Shown in pieces: positions 33,710 through 45,486 of a stretch of DNA of 64,000 nucleotides. The translations under genes were made by a program, and so were the position numbers. The stretch comes from Phytophthora quininea (lineage: Eukaryota; Oomycota; Peronosporomycetes; Peronosporales; Peronosporaceae). The stretch's first letter is position 1, and each line of letters opens with the position of its first letter. Location: assembly GCA_011947345.1 (NCBI GenBank), contig JAAVTG010000327.1:87994-151993 (forward strand). Direction: 5' to 3'. Below the pieces are notes generated by a model, which saw only the letters and a program-made list of their open reading frames with translations, did not search any database and was not told the origin of the DNA.

Positions 33710-36700
33710 GGTTTATTGGAGATGCTGGGGCCGAAAGGCCCCGACATCTCCGATCGGAACCTTTGGTTCCGACACCCCGCTATGATCAATTTTGTCAGGT
33801 AATAGCAGATCTCTAAAATTTTGGAGTCCGAATTCTCTCCCCTTCACAAGCCAGCAAGGTCTAGCCAAGATGGATAGCGAAACCAAGAAGCGGACGATTC
33901 AAGACGCGATCGCAAGGAAGGCGTTCCCACCCACGGTTGACCTACCAGAAGCCAGACGCCACTGGGAAGAACTGTGTCCTTTAGGCGGCCTGTTTGATCG
34001 TCCAGTGGTTGTGTGGGTCCCCGAGTGTCTGAATCAGAACGGCAAGCCATCGTGTGTTGTGAAAAGCTGTCTCTGTACACCGAGAGTGAAAGAGTATCTT
34101 CAGCGCGTGGTGGAGGATGTTAATGGAAAGCAGGACTTACTGTACGTGAAGTATCAATGCACTGGAGCAAGTCGTTCGTGTTTTTCGACGGTCACCTACG
34201 AGTACCTACAAACGAACGTGGAGACAATTGTTCACTTCCCTTACATTTTAGGTGTTAAGACTGGTTATTCTAAGGATCTGCTCGACATGGTACACTACGG
34301 AATCATGTCCGCGAATGGACTTGCAAGTGTTGTCGCTAGTGTCAGCCGCCGTCGAACTTCGCGGTACTACAAGTTGTATACTATTTTTTCGGAGCGGATT
34401 CGACGATTAAAAACTGTCAATCCTAGCTATAGCGCTGCATCTCCCCGTCAGTGGAGCAGTATTGCAGTGCCAATGGAGTTGTGGATAGCAAGGTGCTGAC
34501 GTCGATTTGGATGGAGATGACCTCAATTTATAGTCCCCTGTGTGAATTATTGATGAAGCGGATGAAGGTGAGGAAAGTTCTCCGGATAGATCACTCAGTT
34601 AAGTTCTGCAAGCGGCTAAAGGTATGGACTGGTAGTGGGCAGCGAGAAGGTCTGCAAGATGCAAAATTGCTACTGTTAGTTCAAAACGAAATAGGTCAAA
34701 TTGTGGGGAGAAGACTGACCCGTTCGGAGAACAATGAAGAGACGAGTGCGCTGCTGGAGACGATATCTCCCACACTGTCATCGGATCCCTCAAATGAGCT
34801 GTTTCTCGTAAGCGACAACGCGAACGCTGTTCGAGGAATGGTGTCAAACATATTTGGAAGTGCTGTCAGCATCAAGCAAGACCCGTTCCACCTGATCGAA
34901 CGAATTTCGTCGAAGCTGTCGACACAAGCAAAACAGAAATGGATTAAAAAGCAGCTGCGCAGTGCCTTATACACGGTTGATCGTCAGCTGCGTCCACCCG
35001 AGGAAATGGAGGAGGAGTTTAAGCAAGTTGTCGAATCTGTTGATCTCACAGACCTCTCGTGTACAGAGGCTACTTGGAGTGGTTGCTGGAATAGCAACGC
35101 GAAGCAGATCCGAGTTGGCGACCTTTACGTCCATGATAATGACTACCGAGAATGCCGCAAAAGCCTGTACGCATTGTCGCTACCAGCCAACTTGAAGGCT
35201 TTCACTCCGCTCTTAAGAAGTTGTTGAACCGAACGATTTCCGTGGACGTGGGCTTGAGAATATTAGACATCTTCATAGTTCGCCACAACTTACGAGTTGG
35301 ATCCAAGTTTGGTCGCAATCCTTCCTTCGGGGAGATTGACTTCGTCGAGCTGGCAAAAGCGGCCATTCTTTCGCAAGGCGTTCTACCAGAATCCCCCAAC
35401 TCGCATTTGTCCACCACGTCTTATCCGAGCCGCTGAAAGAACCTACGTATCGCTCAGCATCTTCTCTCGACTTCTCCTTCAGCACGTGGATGCGAATGTT
35501 TGAGACTGCTCGCGTTCAGCCAGAACGGCTGGATGAAGCTCTCGCTGCTTCACGTCGACACAGGAAAACCGTTCGTGAGCTGTTGCTGAAAAACAACACA
35601 AACAAAATTGGGCAGCGGTTAAGTAAGTCAGCATTCCTCCGGTTATTGCAACTCGAAGAGTTCGACTACGAGTCGACAGTAGGCTTCTCCTTACATGAGT
35701 ACGAGCTGCTTCGGCAAGTGAGGGACGAACAAGCACGAGAGAGCGATTCCTGGTCCACCTGTCCGCTGGTGACTACGATATTGTTCAATATCGTAGTCTT
35801 GAACGGAGTGAACAAGAGTCTTACACTACGGCGACGCAGTTATTCGACCATTTCGTCAAAGCTCCAGTCACTTTCTGCTGACACGAAAGGGAAACAGAAG
35901 CAAGAGGAGTCGTCAGCCAAATCTCGCCCGTTATTTGCGTTCAAAACTTACAAACCCACCTCCGAGTCCAGCGCGCAAGAGCAGGAACTTCAAATTGAGC
36001 TCTTCGAAGCACTGCGCAGCTCCAAGTTGTTTACAAGCCGGAAGAAGGTTTTCATGCGTGTATACGCGTTTGCAAGTCGTGCGTGTGACGGGATCTACCC
36101 CAAAACAGACGACTATCTGGAGCGCAGATGGGGAGCGTTGAAGCGAGCTAGCAACCGAGGTGCAGCGTTGAAAATCAAATTAAAGGTATGTCCGGCCGCC
36201 CTTGCGCAGTATGCAGCACCACAACCTTTTTCAGCGGCCGTGGCAGCGACTCAATCAGCCGATTCTGCACATGGTGGCCATCCAACACTTGCAGCATCTC
36301 CAGCAGCTTCCGATTTAGCAGACTTCACATTTACAAGTCCGCAGTCGACTTCTGCAGCCACCGCCAACGACAGCAGACGGATCATTGGTTCACTCCACCA
36401 ATCTAACAACGAATTGCCTCACTTGCAGCTGCTTCAATCTCCACCACCTACCAGCATAGCAGGTGACGACCTCGCCTTCTTCAAGTCGATGGCAGACTCA
36501 ATTCCGCAAGCTCCGCACAAGTGGACATACATCTACGGACTGTTTCGGCAAAAATATCCCTCTAGTAACATGACACTGAACGCGTTGCGGTGCCGGCTGA
36601 AAGAGAAAAAGCAGCGCAAGCAAAAGGCAGCGATGCCACCGATTGAAGTTCACCCTCCACCCAAGAAAATCAGGGCTACATCATGCCCAAGTTGCCAGAA

Positions 36701-37095
36701 GAAGAGGAAAAAATGTGGAGACGGAGGCGTCAATCCTTCATGCACGCGTAGAACAAACACAGCGAGCACTAGCACATTAGACAGATTCTTCGTGTCTGAA
36801 TGAATCGCCAAAACGTACCCGTTATCGCTCGCTATGCTGGAGGCTGCTTGTAGTGGTTGTTCGTCATGTGTGTCTGCGCAGTAGAGGCCCCGAGGAGGCT
36901 GTGATAAGTCGCTTCGCCTGCGCAACAGGAGTTTGGCGAAGTCGAACGTCGAGCACGCCAGTCAGCCCAAACGCGATCTGCTGGGGACGCGGGGGAAGCG
37001 GGACAAACGAACGGGACGAAGGAGGTACAGGTGGTGCCGATGGTGCTGATTGGTCGAGATGGTGGCGGGACATCCCCTGGCATTTTCGACAAACC
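33710..37095 (+). mobile_element. DDE transposon, tandem copy 3 (3386 bp)
   Basis: Last copy of the array; right end ...CGACAAACC at 37095 followed by the target duplication. Differs from copy 2 by one extra C (about 33841), A (about 34945), A (about 36710) and G (about 36993), exactly the 4-bp length difference. Confidence 0.85.
33870..36780 (+). CDS. Transposase of copy 3, frame-interrupted
   Basis: The N-terminal part and DDE core are open between the three shared steps. An extra A at about 36710 shifts the last 40 or so residues, so the C-terminal Cys/Lys-rich end (CPSCQKKRK) is followed by a different tail. Taken together, each copy is uniquely broken at one homopolymer and intact where the others are broken. 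Confidence 0.75.
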
Positions 37096-37103
37096 CCACG
37101 TCG
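37096..37103 (+). repeat. Target-site duplication, right copy
   Basis: CCACGTCG, identical to 26924-26931. It lies 50 bp upstream of the VHS-GAT start codon. Confidence 0.75.
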
Positions 37104-37153
37104 CCCGCACACTTCCACTCCGACCTCGCCACGTCCGTCGGAGTCTCACCGCC

Positions 37154-39308
37154 ATGGACGCCAAGATGCAGGCCTGGGTCAAGCGCATGCCCACGAAGCG
37201 GCAACTCACGTCCACCATCAACCACCTGGTGCAGCAGAAGTCGGTGGCGGCCATGTACACGCCTACGGAGCAGGAGCGCATCAAGGCGCTGGCCGAGATG
37301 ATCAAGCAGGCCACGAGCGCCTTCGAGGCGGACGAGGACTGGGACCGCATCATCAAAGTGGTGGACGCGCTCAGCAGCGTCGTCAACCGATCTGTGTAGG
37401 TGGCTGCGGCTTTCGAAGAGTTCGATGGAGGAGGATTGATACTGAGGTGTCGTTCGTGCAGGCTGAAGGAGTCGGTCCGCTACCTGCGGCTGCGACTGGG
37501 AGACCCATCGTCAAGAGTCGTCATATTGGCACTGACCCTGACTGAGTCGCTTGTCAAGAACTGCGGAGACCTGGTGCACCAGGAGATCGCCACTGAGGCG
37601 TTCATGAACGAGATGGAGGACCTCTACCGCGTGAGTAATTCGCTTTCCTGGGTGGTGGTGGGTGCTACCACTCACGCTATGCTATGCTTTATGTAGACAC
37701 ACGCGAATAAGAGAGGCAGAGACAGCATGGAGATCGCCAGTCGCGTGTTGGACATGATTCAGGCCTGGGGAGAGGCGTTCCTGCCGCTGAGAGTGAGTGT
37801 GCGAGGTTGGTGAGGACTTGTATACCTTGCTGACTCGTCGGGTGTTTTGCTGCAGCATGAGTTCCCGTTGTTTGTGGACACATATCACAGCATGCGCAAG
37901 AAGGGCATCAAGTTCCCGGACCAGTACGACGAGACCAAAGTGCCGGTGCTGACACCACCTCCTGACGTGGCACCTGGAGACAGCGTGCCGCGGTCGGCGT
38001 CTTCCAACCAGAGTCGGAACGCAGGATCCATCGACACGTCGTCATACTCCAACACCAGCAGCGGACTCGGCGGTTTGTCGACGCTTGAGCTGTACAATAT
38101 CGCGACAAACGTGTCGGAGATGTTTGAGGACATGCTGTTCGAGGCGCAAAGGATGCCTCAGCCATCGGCAACCATGGCGTTATGGAGGAACTTGCGGTCG
38201 AAGTGAGAGAGATCGTGCACAGAATGGAAGGGGCCATTCCCATAGCGGTGGCTGAAGGGGACGAGGTACGTTCGCATCGGACTGTAATGAAAACGGTGTG
38301 CACTGATGAATATCTTGACCTTGTTCTTTCAGAACCTGGAGAAATACCTATCGATCAATGATGAGCTACATGCCGCACTTGAAAAGTACGATGCGCTGCA
38401 TTCGACTAACCAAGCGACCGAAGACCCCAGCACAAAGACCAAGAGTGAGGACATCGATTTGGTCGATCCATTTGGATTGAACGAGTCCCCAGCACCACAA
38501 GGGAATCAAGTTTCAAACGACGATGATCCGTTTGCAAATTTCGTTCGATCGCGCACTACTTCCAACAAGAAAGAAGGCTCAAGGGTGGAATTCAGTGCAA
38601 ATACGCCTGAGGTTGAGTCCAAGATATTCCCCATGTCGCCACAGCAAGATAATGAAGATGATGATCCATTCGCAAGCTTTGTGCAGCAGCGGGCAACAAA
38701 GGCCCTAGGAAGCAGTGACCATAGTGCGCAGAACGAGACCAAGATGCCAGCCCCGCCAAAGGATCTGATAGACCTGTGGGACGGTAAGCATTTGCAGTGT
38801 GGCAAGGTGTGTTGACACGACCGCTTACCTTTTGTTGTTTGGATATGTAGACGTTCCCGTGACGACTACTCCAATTCAACCAGAAGCCAAGCCGGAATTG
38901 TGGTTTGGAGACGACTTGCTGAACAGCTCCAATCAGTCATATACCTTCGCGCCTAATGCTTCTATAGCCTCATCTGGCCATGGTGTGACCCCTGGTTGAC
39001 TCGTTGCTTTCGCCAAACTAACCGCTTCTGTGATTGGCTTTAGGAGCCAGCATTTCACCTGCAACAACAACTGCCACAAGGAACGGTGCTGCTGATCCAT
39101 TTGATCTTCTCGATTTTACCGCTAAGGTTGGTGTTGTCAGTGTTGTGCGATCTATGACATGCTAACTCTTGTGACTGTGATTATTGAACGATAGTCTTCC
39201 ATTTCCTCTCCTGTATCTGCCAACCCCTTCGACAACCTCCAACCGGAAGTGCACAGTCAGAAGCCCGAACAGCAAGCCAAGTCATCGTTCAACCCCTTTG
39301 ACTTCTAG
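37154..39308 (+). CDS. VHS-GAT ubiquitin-cargo adaptor (TOM1/GGA-like)
   Basis: Endosomal or trans-Golgi adaptor that binds ubiquitinated membrane cargo. Eight exons with clean junctions (37154-37395, 37462-37630, 37697-37792, 37856-38265, 38333-38783, 38851-38982, 39044-39126, 39195-39308). VHS domain: VNRSVLKESVRYLRLRLGD, VILALTLTESLVKNCGD, FMNEMEDLYR, SMEIASRVLDMIQAWGEAF, FVDTYHSMRKKGIKFP. GAT-like helical region: LELYNIATNVSEMFEDMLFEAQ ... NLEKYLSINDELHAALEKYD. The tail is rich in adaptor-binding motifs: DPF (four times), NPF twice (ANPFDNL, FNPFDF-stop) and DLLDF, resembling a clathrin box. One lost base near 38152 (an AAA run) breaks exon 4. Confidence 0.88.
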
Positions 39309-39429
39309 ATGCGTATTCGATTTTGCTAAACGGCAAGTATATATGGACAACATGGAAAAGGAAATCATCATTCAGGTCAAGAGCTTCCCATCGTCATCGA
39401 GTGCTAACGTCGCCATGGGGATGTCACTT

Positions 39430-40690
39430 CACTGAAAGAGTTGCTTTGTCTTGCTAGATGCACTCTTCGCTCCTTCCACGATGGGCTCCCTCGCCTGGCC
39501 AGCTTTCTTCAGCGTGAAATTCTTTGAGGCAGCGACTTGGTCTGCTGAGGTCTTTGCCTTCTTCTCTGCGTAGTCTTTCGCAACAACAAAAAATGTGCTT
39601 CACGCCAGCAGCAGCATCTCGAGTTTTCGTCGCCGCGCTGTCCGCCAGTTGCTGCGTTTGCGACGACGCCACCTCCTTTCCGTGAGTGATCTTCTGGTCA
39701 AACCCGCCAAAGGCTTTAACGAAGGTCTCCACCACCTCGTCCTTCGAGTCAATCGTAGCATCAGCCGTCGACCGGGCCGAGTCCGACAGTTGAGACGCCG
39801 CTTTGCATTGTGTAGCGTTTCCGACATGTAGTTGATGCTCTCGATTGCAATGCCCACCGCAGCAATGACCAACTTGCTCACAATTCCTCCCGTCACTTTA
39901 ACGTCGACCGTCGCAGCGGTAGAAGTCAAATCCCAGCGTTCATTCAGGTCACAGACTCTCTGGACGATGCCCCCAGCCGTGTTGCTCACGCCCAACTTCT
40001 CGTCGCCCTTCTCGGCAACGCGAACGACTTTCCCAAGTGCCACGTGTGCTCCGGTCCTCAACGTCATCGATCCTCCTCTCTGCGGTAAAATCCGAACTGC
40101 GGCAACAGCACACGCAAAGCCCATTCTCCGGGCTTTCTGCTTTTCGGCATTGAAGGGCTTTGACCACCAAGGCATAAAAGCAGAACTGTGTACGGTAAAT
40201 GCTCTTCTTGGCGGTGGCCAGAGGATGTGCCGATTGTTTAGCTTGGGCGGCCTTCTCCACTGCAACCGCTTTCACCTCGCCGACCTCCTCCATCCCGTAC
40301 TCAGCCTTCTTCCTGGCCTCGCCACATGCTTCGCCCACCGCCTTCGTTGCGTTAGCCTTTGACTCTGCATTCGCTTGGGCATTTCGAATGGCGCGCTCCT
40401 TTTGCGCGGCATTCTCGTCTGCAGCGTCTCGGAGATGGAGCCGGCGCCTTCACCAAACCCACTCAGTTTGGTGGCCGCTTCGGCGGCGGTGGCCGTCACG
40501 CCAAGACGGATATCGAGGTCGTTGGTGCCACCACAACTTTTCGTCGCTCTTTCAGCGGCTCGGAGGCCAGGAGGGGGGCTAACATTATAGACGATGGCTG
40601 CTGAAGCCCGACAGCCTGTTCGACAATATTGCCCCAAAGCTCGTCGTGGCCAACTCGACACACCTCAAGATGAATACGTCTAGCGGACGC
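39430..40690 (-). pseudogene. Decayed LEA/perilipin-like paralogue
   Basis: Minus-strand fragments in different frames match the plus-strand gene at 41447: GKVVRVAEKGDEKLGVSNTAGGIVQRVCDLNERW and VDVKVTGGIVSKLVIAAVGIAIESINYMSETLHNAK (about 39960-39790), VETFVKAFGGFDQKITHGKEV (about 39735-39670) and Ala/Lys-rich parts with ECACGEARKKAEYG-like stretches (about 40338-40200). Numerous stops and frame changes, not explainable by one or two lost bases, plus low-complexity divergence, make it a pseudogene. It lies inverted next to its intact relative. Confidence 0.6.
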
Positions 40691-41446
40691 CCACAGTGCT
40701 GCCCTCGCCCAAGAGCAAGTTCATGACTATCGTTTTCCCAGTCGGCGATGGATTGAGCCAATGCGTCGATCGACCACCACCAACAGCGCCTCGGACTCGT
40801 TCATGGATTCGGTCAAGAGCCCGAGATTCCGTCAACTCCAAGACGCTGTTGTTGTGACAGGACTCCAGGTGAGCTGCACGCGCGAGGCAACCTTCGACGG
40901 CTTCGACGCGGTGCAGCACCCGATCCCTGCGACTCAGCAGGCATTTGAAGCACCTGCGGCTCATTCGGCATGGTCAAGAAATCGTCGGACTGGCCGAGTC
41001 GACCAAACAGCGTCCAAGAAGATCAACGCCAGCAACGATGACGGGTCGAGGCTGACGAAGCGAGCGGAGGGTGAGCATGTCGGCGATGGAGTTCGTGATC
41101 GCAGTTTTCATGGGACCGGGCGACCACTAGACAAAGCCAGCGGCTACAGCTTCGTAGGGGAAGCATCGCCACCTAGACGCTAATAGTTGCCATGGAGGAG
41201 AAGACGACTAGTATCATTTTACTTGATGTCGTTGTTGTCGATACTCATTATCGACTCACGGAACGAGAAAGTATCGCTCCCCTTCGCACGAAAACACGTT
41301 GGCTTATCAGAGCCCGACACCCACCACCAAGTGCGACGAGGTCCCGACGTTGAGTGAAAATCTCCAGTAAAGCAAATGCCTGACGAGAACTCACCCCCAC
41401 AACCATTGTGCAATTTCCCCGGCGAGCGACACCCCCAAGTCCCGAA
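40691..41446. other. Gap upstream of the LEA-like gene
   Basis: Short open frames on both strands, none recognised. It probably contains the promoter of the plus-strand gene at 41447 and debris of the inverted paralogue. Confidence 0.4.
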
Positions 41447-43216
41447 ATGGCCGATCTGCAAAGCAAGATGAACGCTCACCAGGATGACATTGATCGCGCG
41501 AAGGCCCAGATCGAAGACAGCACGCACAAGGCTGACATGTATCTGACACAAGTAAGTTGTTTGTCGTTGTCCTTGTTGCCCCCCTTTCACCAAGTGCTCA
41601 TTCATGTTGATGTGTGTCGTTGTCGTTGTGCGATGCCAGTTGACGAAGCGAGTCGAGGAGTACCAGAAGACACACTCGAACTTCGAGCCTGCCGGTGAGT
41701 ACCTCAAGTCGGCGCTGGATGCCTCGCGTTCGGCGACCCAGAAGCTCAAGACCCAAGGCAAGGACTTGTCAGAGCGCTCCGTTCCGGTGGCCGTCGATGG
41801 GATGCAAAAAGTGCGCGAGTCTCTGGACGAGCTCCAGAAGCAAGCCGTGGTGTACGACGACAAATATGCTGGGTCGCGAGGTCAACACGCCGTGGACACC
41901 GTTCACGAAATGGTCAACTCTGGCCGCCAGCATGCCACCGATGCGCTGGAAACGGCAAGCGAGCAGCTGATGAAGTTGCGTGACGCCGTCTCGAACATGG
42001 CTGGCCAGACATCGCACGGCGCTCAAGTCGCCGTCGGTGAAGCTGTGCGCGCCGCTCAAAAGGGTGATGAGAAGCTGGGAGTGAGCACCAAGGCTGGCGG
42101 TGTCGTTCAGAAGGTTCGCGAGTTGGACGAGCGCTTGGGCGTGACGGCTACGGTCGCCAAAGTGGACACCAAGGTGACCGGTGGGCTGGGCTGCAAGGTG
42201 GCCACGACGACTGTGGACATGGTCTCGGAGAGCGTGAACTACCTCGCAGAGACGCTGCAGAACGCGAAACTGGCGGCGGAGCACTCTGACACAGCTCAGA
42301 GTGCTGAGGCCAAAGCTGCATCTGCCGCCGACAGGGCTTCCCAGAAGAAGGACGAGGTCGTCGAGACTTTCGTAACTGCGTATGAAGAGGGCGAGCACAA
42401 GGTTGACGAAGGCAAAGAGATGGCGAAGGAGAAGGTGGGCATGGCGACGGACAAGACCGAAGGTAAGGCCAGTGACGTGAAAGAGATGGCCAAGGACAAG
42501 GCAGGCCAAGCCAAAGAGAAGACCCAAGACGCTGCTGGAGCGGCAAAGGACAAGGCGAACCAAGCGACGGAGTCGACGAAAGAGACGGCACAGCAAGCCA
42601 AGGAGACCGCCAAAGGCAAAGCTGGCGAGGTGAAGGATAGCGCCCAAGACAAGGCTGGTCAGGTGAGGGCGACAGCTGAAGAGACTGCTGGCATGGCGAA
42701 GGAGAAGACCGATGATGTTAAGGAGAAGGCGAAAGCAAAGGCTGGTGACACGAAAGGTGGGGCCCGGGAGCAGGCCAGTCAGTCTCAGGAGAAGGCCCAG
42801 AGCGCCGTCGGTCAAGCTGTCTCCAAGGCGGCCGATATGAAGGACGCCGCGAAGGAGAAGTTGGGGTCTGTTGCAGAGCAAGCGTCGGGTGCTGGGGCGT
42901 CGATGGAATCGAAAACGATGAAATCGAAAGAGCCGACGACGACGCAGGAGAGACCAACGCTGAGAAGATGGTGGAGGGCGTCAAGCAAACCCAAGCGAAG
43001 CCGTCGGAAGCCGCCAAAACGGCTGCAGGCGAGCACTTCACAGCGGAGACGACCAGCGGTCAACATGACCAGCCTGGATTCGAGGCTGCCCAACAGCAAA
43101 CGCGAGGTGCTAAGAGAGCTCCCAAGGGAAGAGCTCCAAGTGAAGCGAGGCGAGAGCTGACGATCGCGCAGTGCTGGGCGGTTTATCGATTGGGTCGATC
43201 ACTCTCACGACGGTGA
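41447..43216 (+). CDS. LEA/perilipin-like amphipathic Ala/Lys-rich protein
   Basis: About 500 residues. Exon 1 MADLQSKMNAHQDDIDRAK; intron 41552-41639; then helical segments with a conserved block KGDEKLGVSTKAGGVVQKVRELDERLGVTATVAKVDTKVTGG (about residues 170-215). A long run of 11-residue-like amphipathic repeats rich in Ala, Lys, Glu follows (KEMAKDKAGQAKEKTQDAAG...), typical of group 3 LEA proteins. Roles of such proteins: desiccation or osmotic protection, membrane or lipid-droplet coating. No signal peptide. A frame step near 42945 (one base lost) best continues as KMVEGVKQTQAKPSEAAKTA to the stop at 43216; without it the frame ends at 43160 in Arg-rich nonsense. A related gene lies at 59662. 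Confidence 0.7.
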
Positions 43217-43540
43217 CCATGCATATCTAGGCCCAAAGCTTTTTTTCTGCATTTGAACAAGCTTTTCCTTTTCAACCCCGCTTTGTTGCTGTTGCTTCAC
43301 TTGAAGCTCGACGTCTTACCGCCCTTCAAATAGCTGGCCCAGTTAATACTACAGCAGCATGCTTCCTTCATGCGAGCTAATATTGGTGGTTGGTTGGGAC
43401 GATGCTCAGGTTTCGGAGGAAGAGTTCGCCTCGAAAATAAACTCCGTCTCGAGGGCTTCGTCGCCCCCACTCCTGCTTCTTCGATTGCCTGCGTCCCAAA
43501 GCACTCTGCAAACCGACACGCCGCCAGCTCAGTCGAAACC
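43217..43540. other. Intergenic region before the RGS gene
   Basis: 324 bp with T-rich stretches (about 43238-43275) and no supported gene; presumed terminator of the LEA-like gene and promoter of the RGS gene. Confidence 0.45.
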
Positions 43541-44692
43541 ATGGCCAAGAAAGGTGGCAATGAGATCCAGACGCTCGTCAAAGTGCTGGAAAAGGGTCAC
43601 CAGGACAAGCGCGACATCGTCATCGACGACATCATCTCCAACCCCGTGTCCTGCGGCTACCTGCTCGACTTTTGCCAGAAAGGAGTAAGGCTGACGGCCT
43701 CGTCTTCGTCTTGTAATGTGCTTTCCTAAGAATTAACAGTATCGTTTGCAGTACTGCGCAGAGAATCTGAACTTCTTCATGGCCGTCGACAAGTTTAAAG
43801 ACGAATGCGGGCTCCTGGACTTCCGTGACCCGGAGTCGGTGCAGTCTTGCAAGGAGATGGCCGACCAAATCTGGGCTGATTTCCTGTCGCTCAACTCGCC
43901 CAACGAGGTGAGTCTGCCGTCGGATGACCGCGAGCAGACCAAAGAGCGCATGAAGAGACCGGGCGAGTTCCGCGGCAAGCTCTTCGACGTGGCCATGCAG
44001 GACGCCATCAAGACGCTCCAAAAGACACGCTCATGCGCTTCCTCAAGTCACCGCAGTACAACGAGATGGCCGTCAAGGTGACGGAAGTGAACGACCTGAT
44101 CGTCAAGAAACAACTCGACGACAACTCGTACCAGGTGGACATGCCCACAGTCACGACACTCACGGACGACAAGATCGCCAAGGCCAACTTCTCGCTGGAC
44201 GATATCCTCGGCGACAAAATCCTCTTCCGTGAGATGCTCGACTACCTCGAAAAGAGTACGTTCCGACCTTTTCTAACAGGTTTGCCTGGGACCTGATCTA
44301 ACTCGCTGTCTTCTTCCTCCGCAGAATTCAAAGCAGAAAACCTCAAGTGCGCTCGGCAGATCCGGCGGTTCGAGGAGTTGGCTCTCGAGGTCAAGACCGA
44401 CGACCTCAAGAACTTTGCGTGGAGTCTCTACCTCTATTTTATTGCGCCCGGCTCGCCTTACGAGGTGTCGTGCACCAACCTGGACCGCAAGTCGGTGCAG
44501 CTTCGCCTGGGTTGTCCCATCAAAACCATGTTCGAGCCCATCAAAGAGAACACGATGCTGGTGCTCAAGCAGGACCACAAGGCGTTTCTGCAGCAGCTGC
44601 AGGCCAAGACGCTCAAAGACCGACTGAAGGCCGAAAAGACCGGCGGTGCCCCGGAGAAGAAGGGCTTCCTCTCCAAGATTAAACTATTCTAG
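43541..44692 (+). CDS. Tandem RGS-domain protein
   Basis: Two regulator-of-G-protein-signalling folds, which speed GTP hydrolysis by Galpha subunits. Exon 1 MAKKGGNEIQTLVKVLEKG...IISNPVSCGYLLDFCQKG joins across an intron (GTAAGG donor, TTTGCAG acceptor at about 43751) to YCAENLNFFMAVDKFKDE, the classical RGS helix pair; then MADQIWADFLSL and FDVAMQDAIKTL. A lost base near 44024 leads to LMRFLKSPQYNEM. The second domain: LDDILGDKILFREMLDYLEK, intron, FKAENLKCARQIRRFEEL. C-terminus VSCTNLDRKSVQLRLG..., ending Lys-rich KIKLF. No membrane segment, so not an RGS-GPCR fusion of the kind common in oomycetes. Confidence 0.8.
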
Positions 44693-44821
44693 ACAGACCC
44701 ACAACGTTAGAGAGAACTGATAGTAGCCAACTCACCGCTCAAGCATCTATATGCACAGACCCCAGACCGCTCTATTGCTCTCCAGTCGAGGTCTCTAGAA
44801 GTACAGACTCGCTCCCGAGTT

Positions 44822-45391
44822 TCACTGCTGTTTAGTGGCGGCGCTTTGCATCAGTCGCTGCTCGTCGATGGCCACCGCCGCCATCTCCATCTCGACGTCC
44901 TCCAGCAGCGCGCTCACGTGGGCGTCGTCCACCGCCACCTGCTGCTCTGCGCTGTAGAAGGTGTTCAGCACTCCTGTCCCGTCGTCCTCCTCGGCTGCTT
45001 CTTCGTCTTCATCGTATTCCTCGTCGTCGTCGCCTTCCTCCTCCCCATCGACATCCTCGTCCAGCTCCGCCACCGTGCGCACCACCGGCCCACTGCTCAG
45101 CGCCTGCTGCGTCACATCCACAGCACCGACAATCTCCTCTTCATCCTCGTCGTACACGAAGCGCGTGTGCTTGCCCTGGAAGACGGGCAGGCCGCTGGCC
45201 ACGTTGGCCTCGTCCTGGAAGAACTGCGAGCGCTGGCCCAGCTCCGGGTGCGCGCGCACGGCCACGTTCAGTCGCTCCACCTCCTGCGTTGTGAAGTCCA
45301 CGGCCTGCTGCTCGAACTCTGCGGCCGAGATCTGCTGAGCGAACGTCGAGCGCGGCGCCGACGCGTCGTCCATGGGCTGGTCCGCGTCCAT
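44822..45391 (-). CDS. Unrecognised acidic protein (189 aa)
   Basis: One clean exon from ATG 45391 to the stop at 44822. N-terminal half (STFAQQISAAEFEQQAVDFTTQEVERLNVAVRAHPEL) is helical; a central patch FQGKHTRFVYDEDEEEIVG; then a very acidic low-complexity run of Asp/Glu (about residues 105-140) and a Gln-rich end. No known domain seen. The composition suggests a nuclear or chaperone-type protein, without evidence. It is divergent from the next gene, with under 100 bp between starts. Confidence 0.6.
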   Translation of the reverse strand: MDADQPMDDASAPRSTFAQQISAAEFEQQAVDFTTQEVERLNVAVRAHPELGQRSQFFQDEANVASGLPVFQGKHTRFVYDEDEEEIVGAVDVTQQALSSGPVVRTVAELDEDVDGEEEGDDDEEYDEDEEAAEEDDGTGVLNTFYSAEQQVAVDDAHVSALLEDVEMEMAAVAIDEQRLMQSAATKQQ

Positions 45392-45486
45392 CGGGGCAAT
45401 TTCTGTTGGTTATTGAGTCGCCGTCAAAAGTCGTCGTCTGGTGCTGACTTTTGGGGCGTGCTCAGGAGCCATTGCCAATCAAAACG

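Noticed and set aside
26932..37095. LTR retrotransposon or satellite interpretation of the tandem array
   Set aside because: The repeated unit is a whole coding element with short inverted ends and a DDE transposase; there is no reverse transcriptase, primer-binding site or LTR, and only three units.
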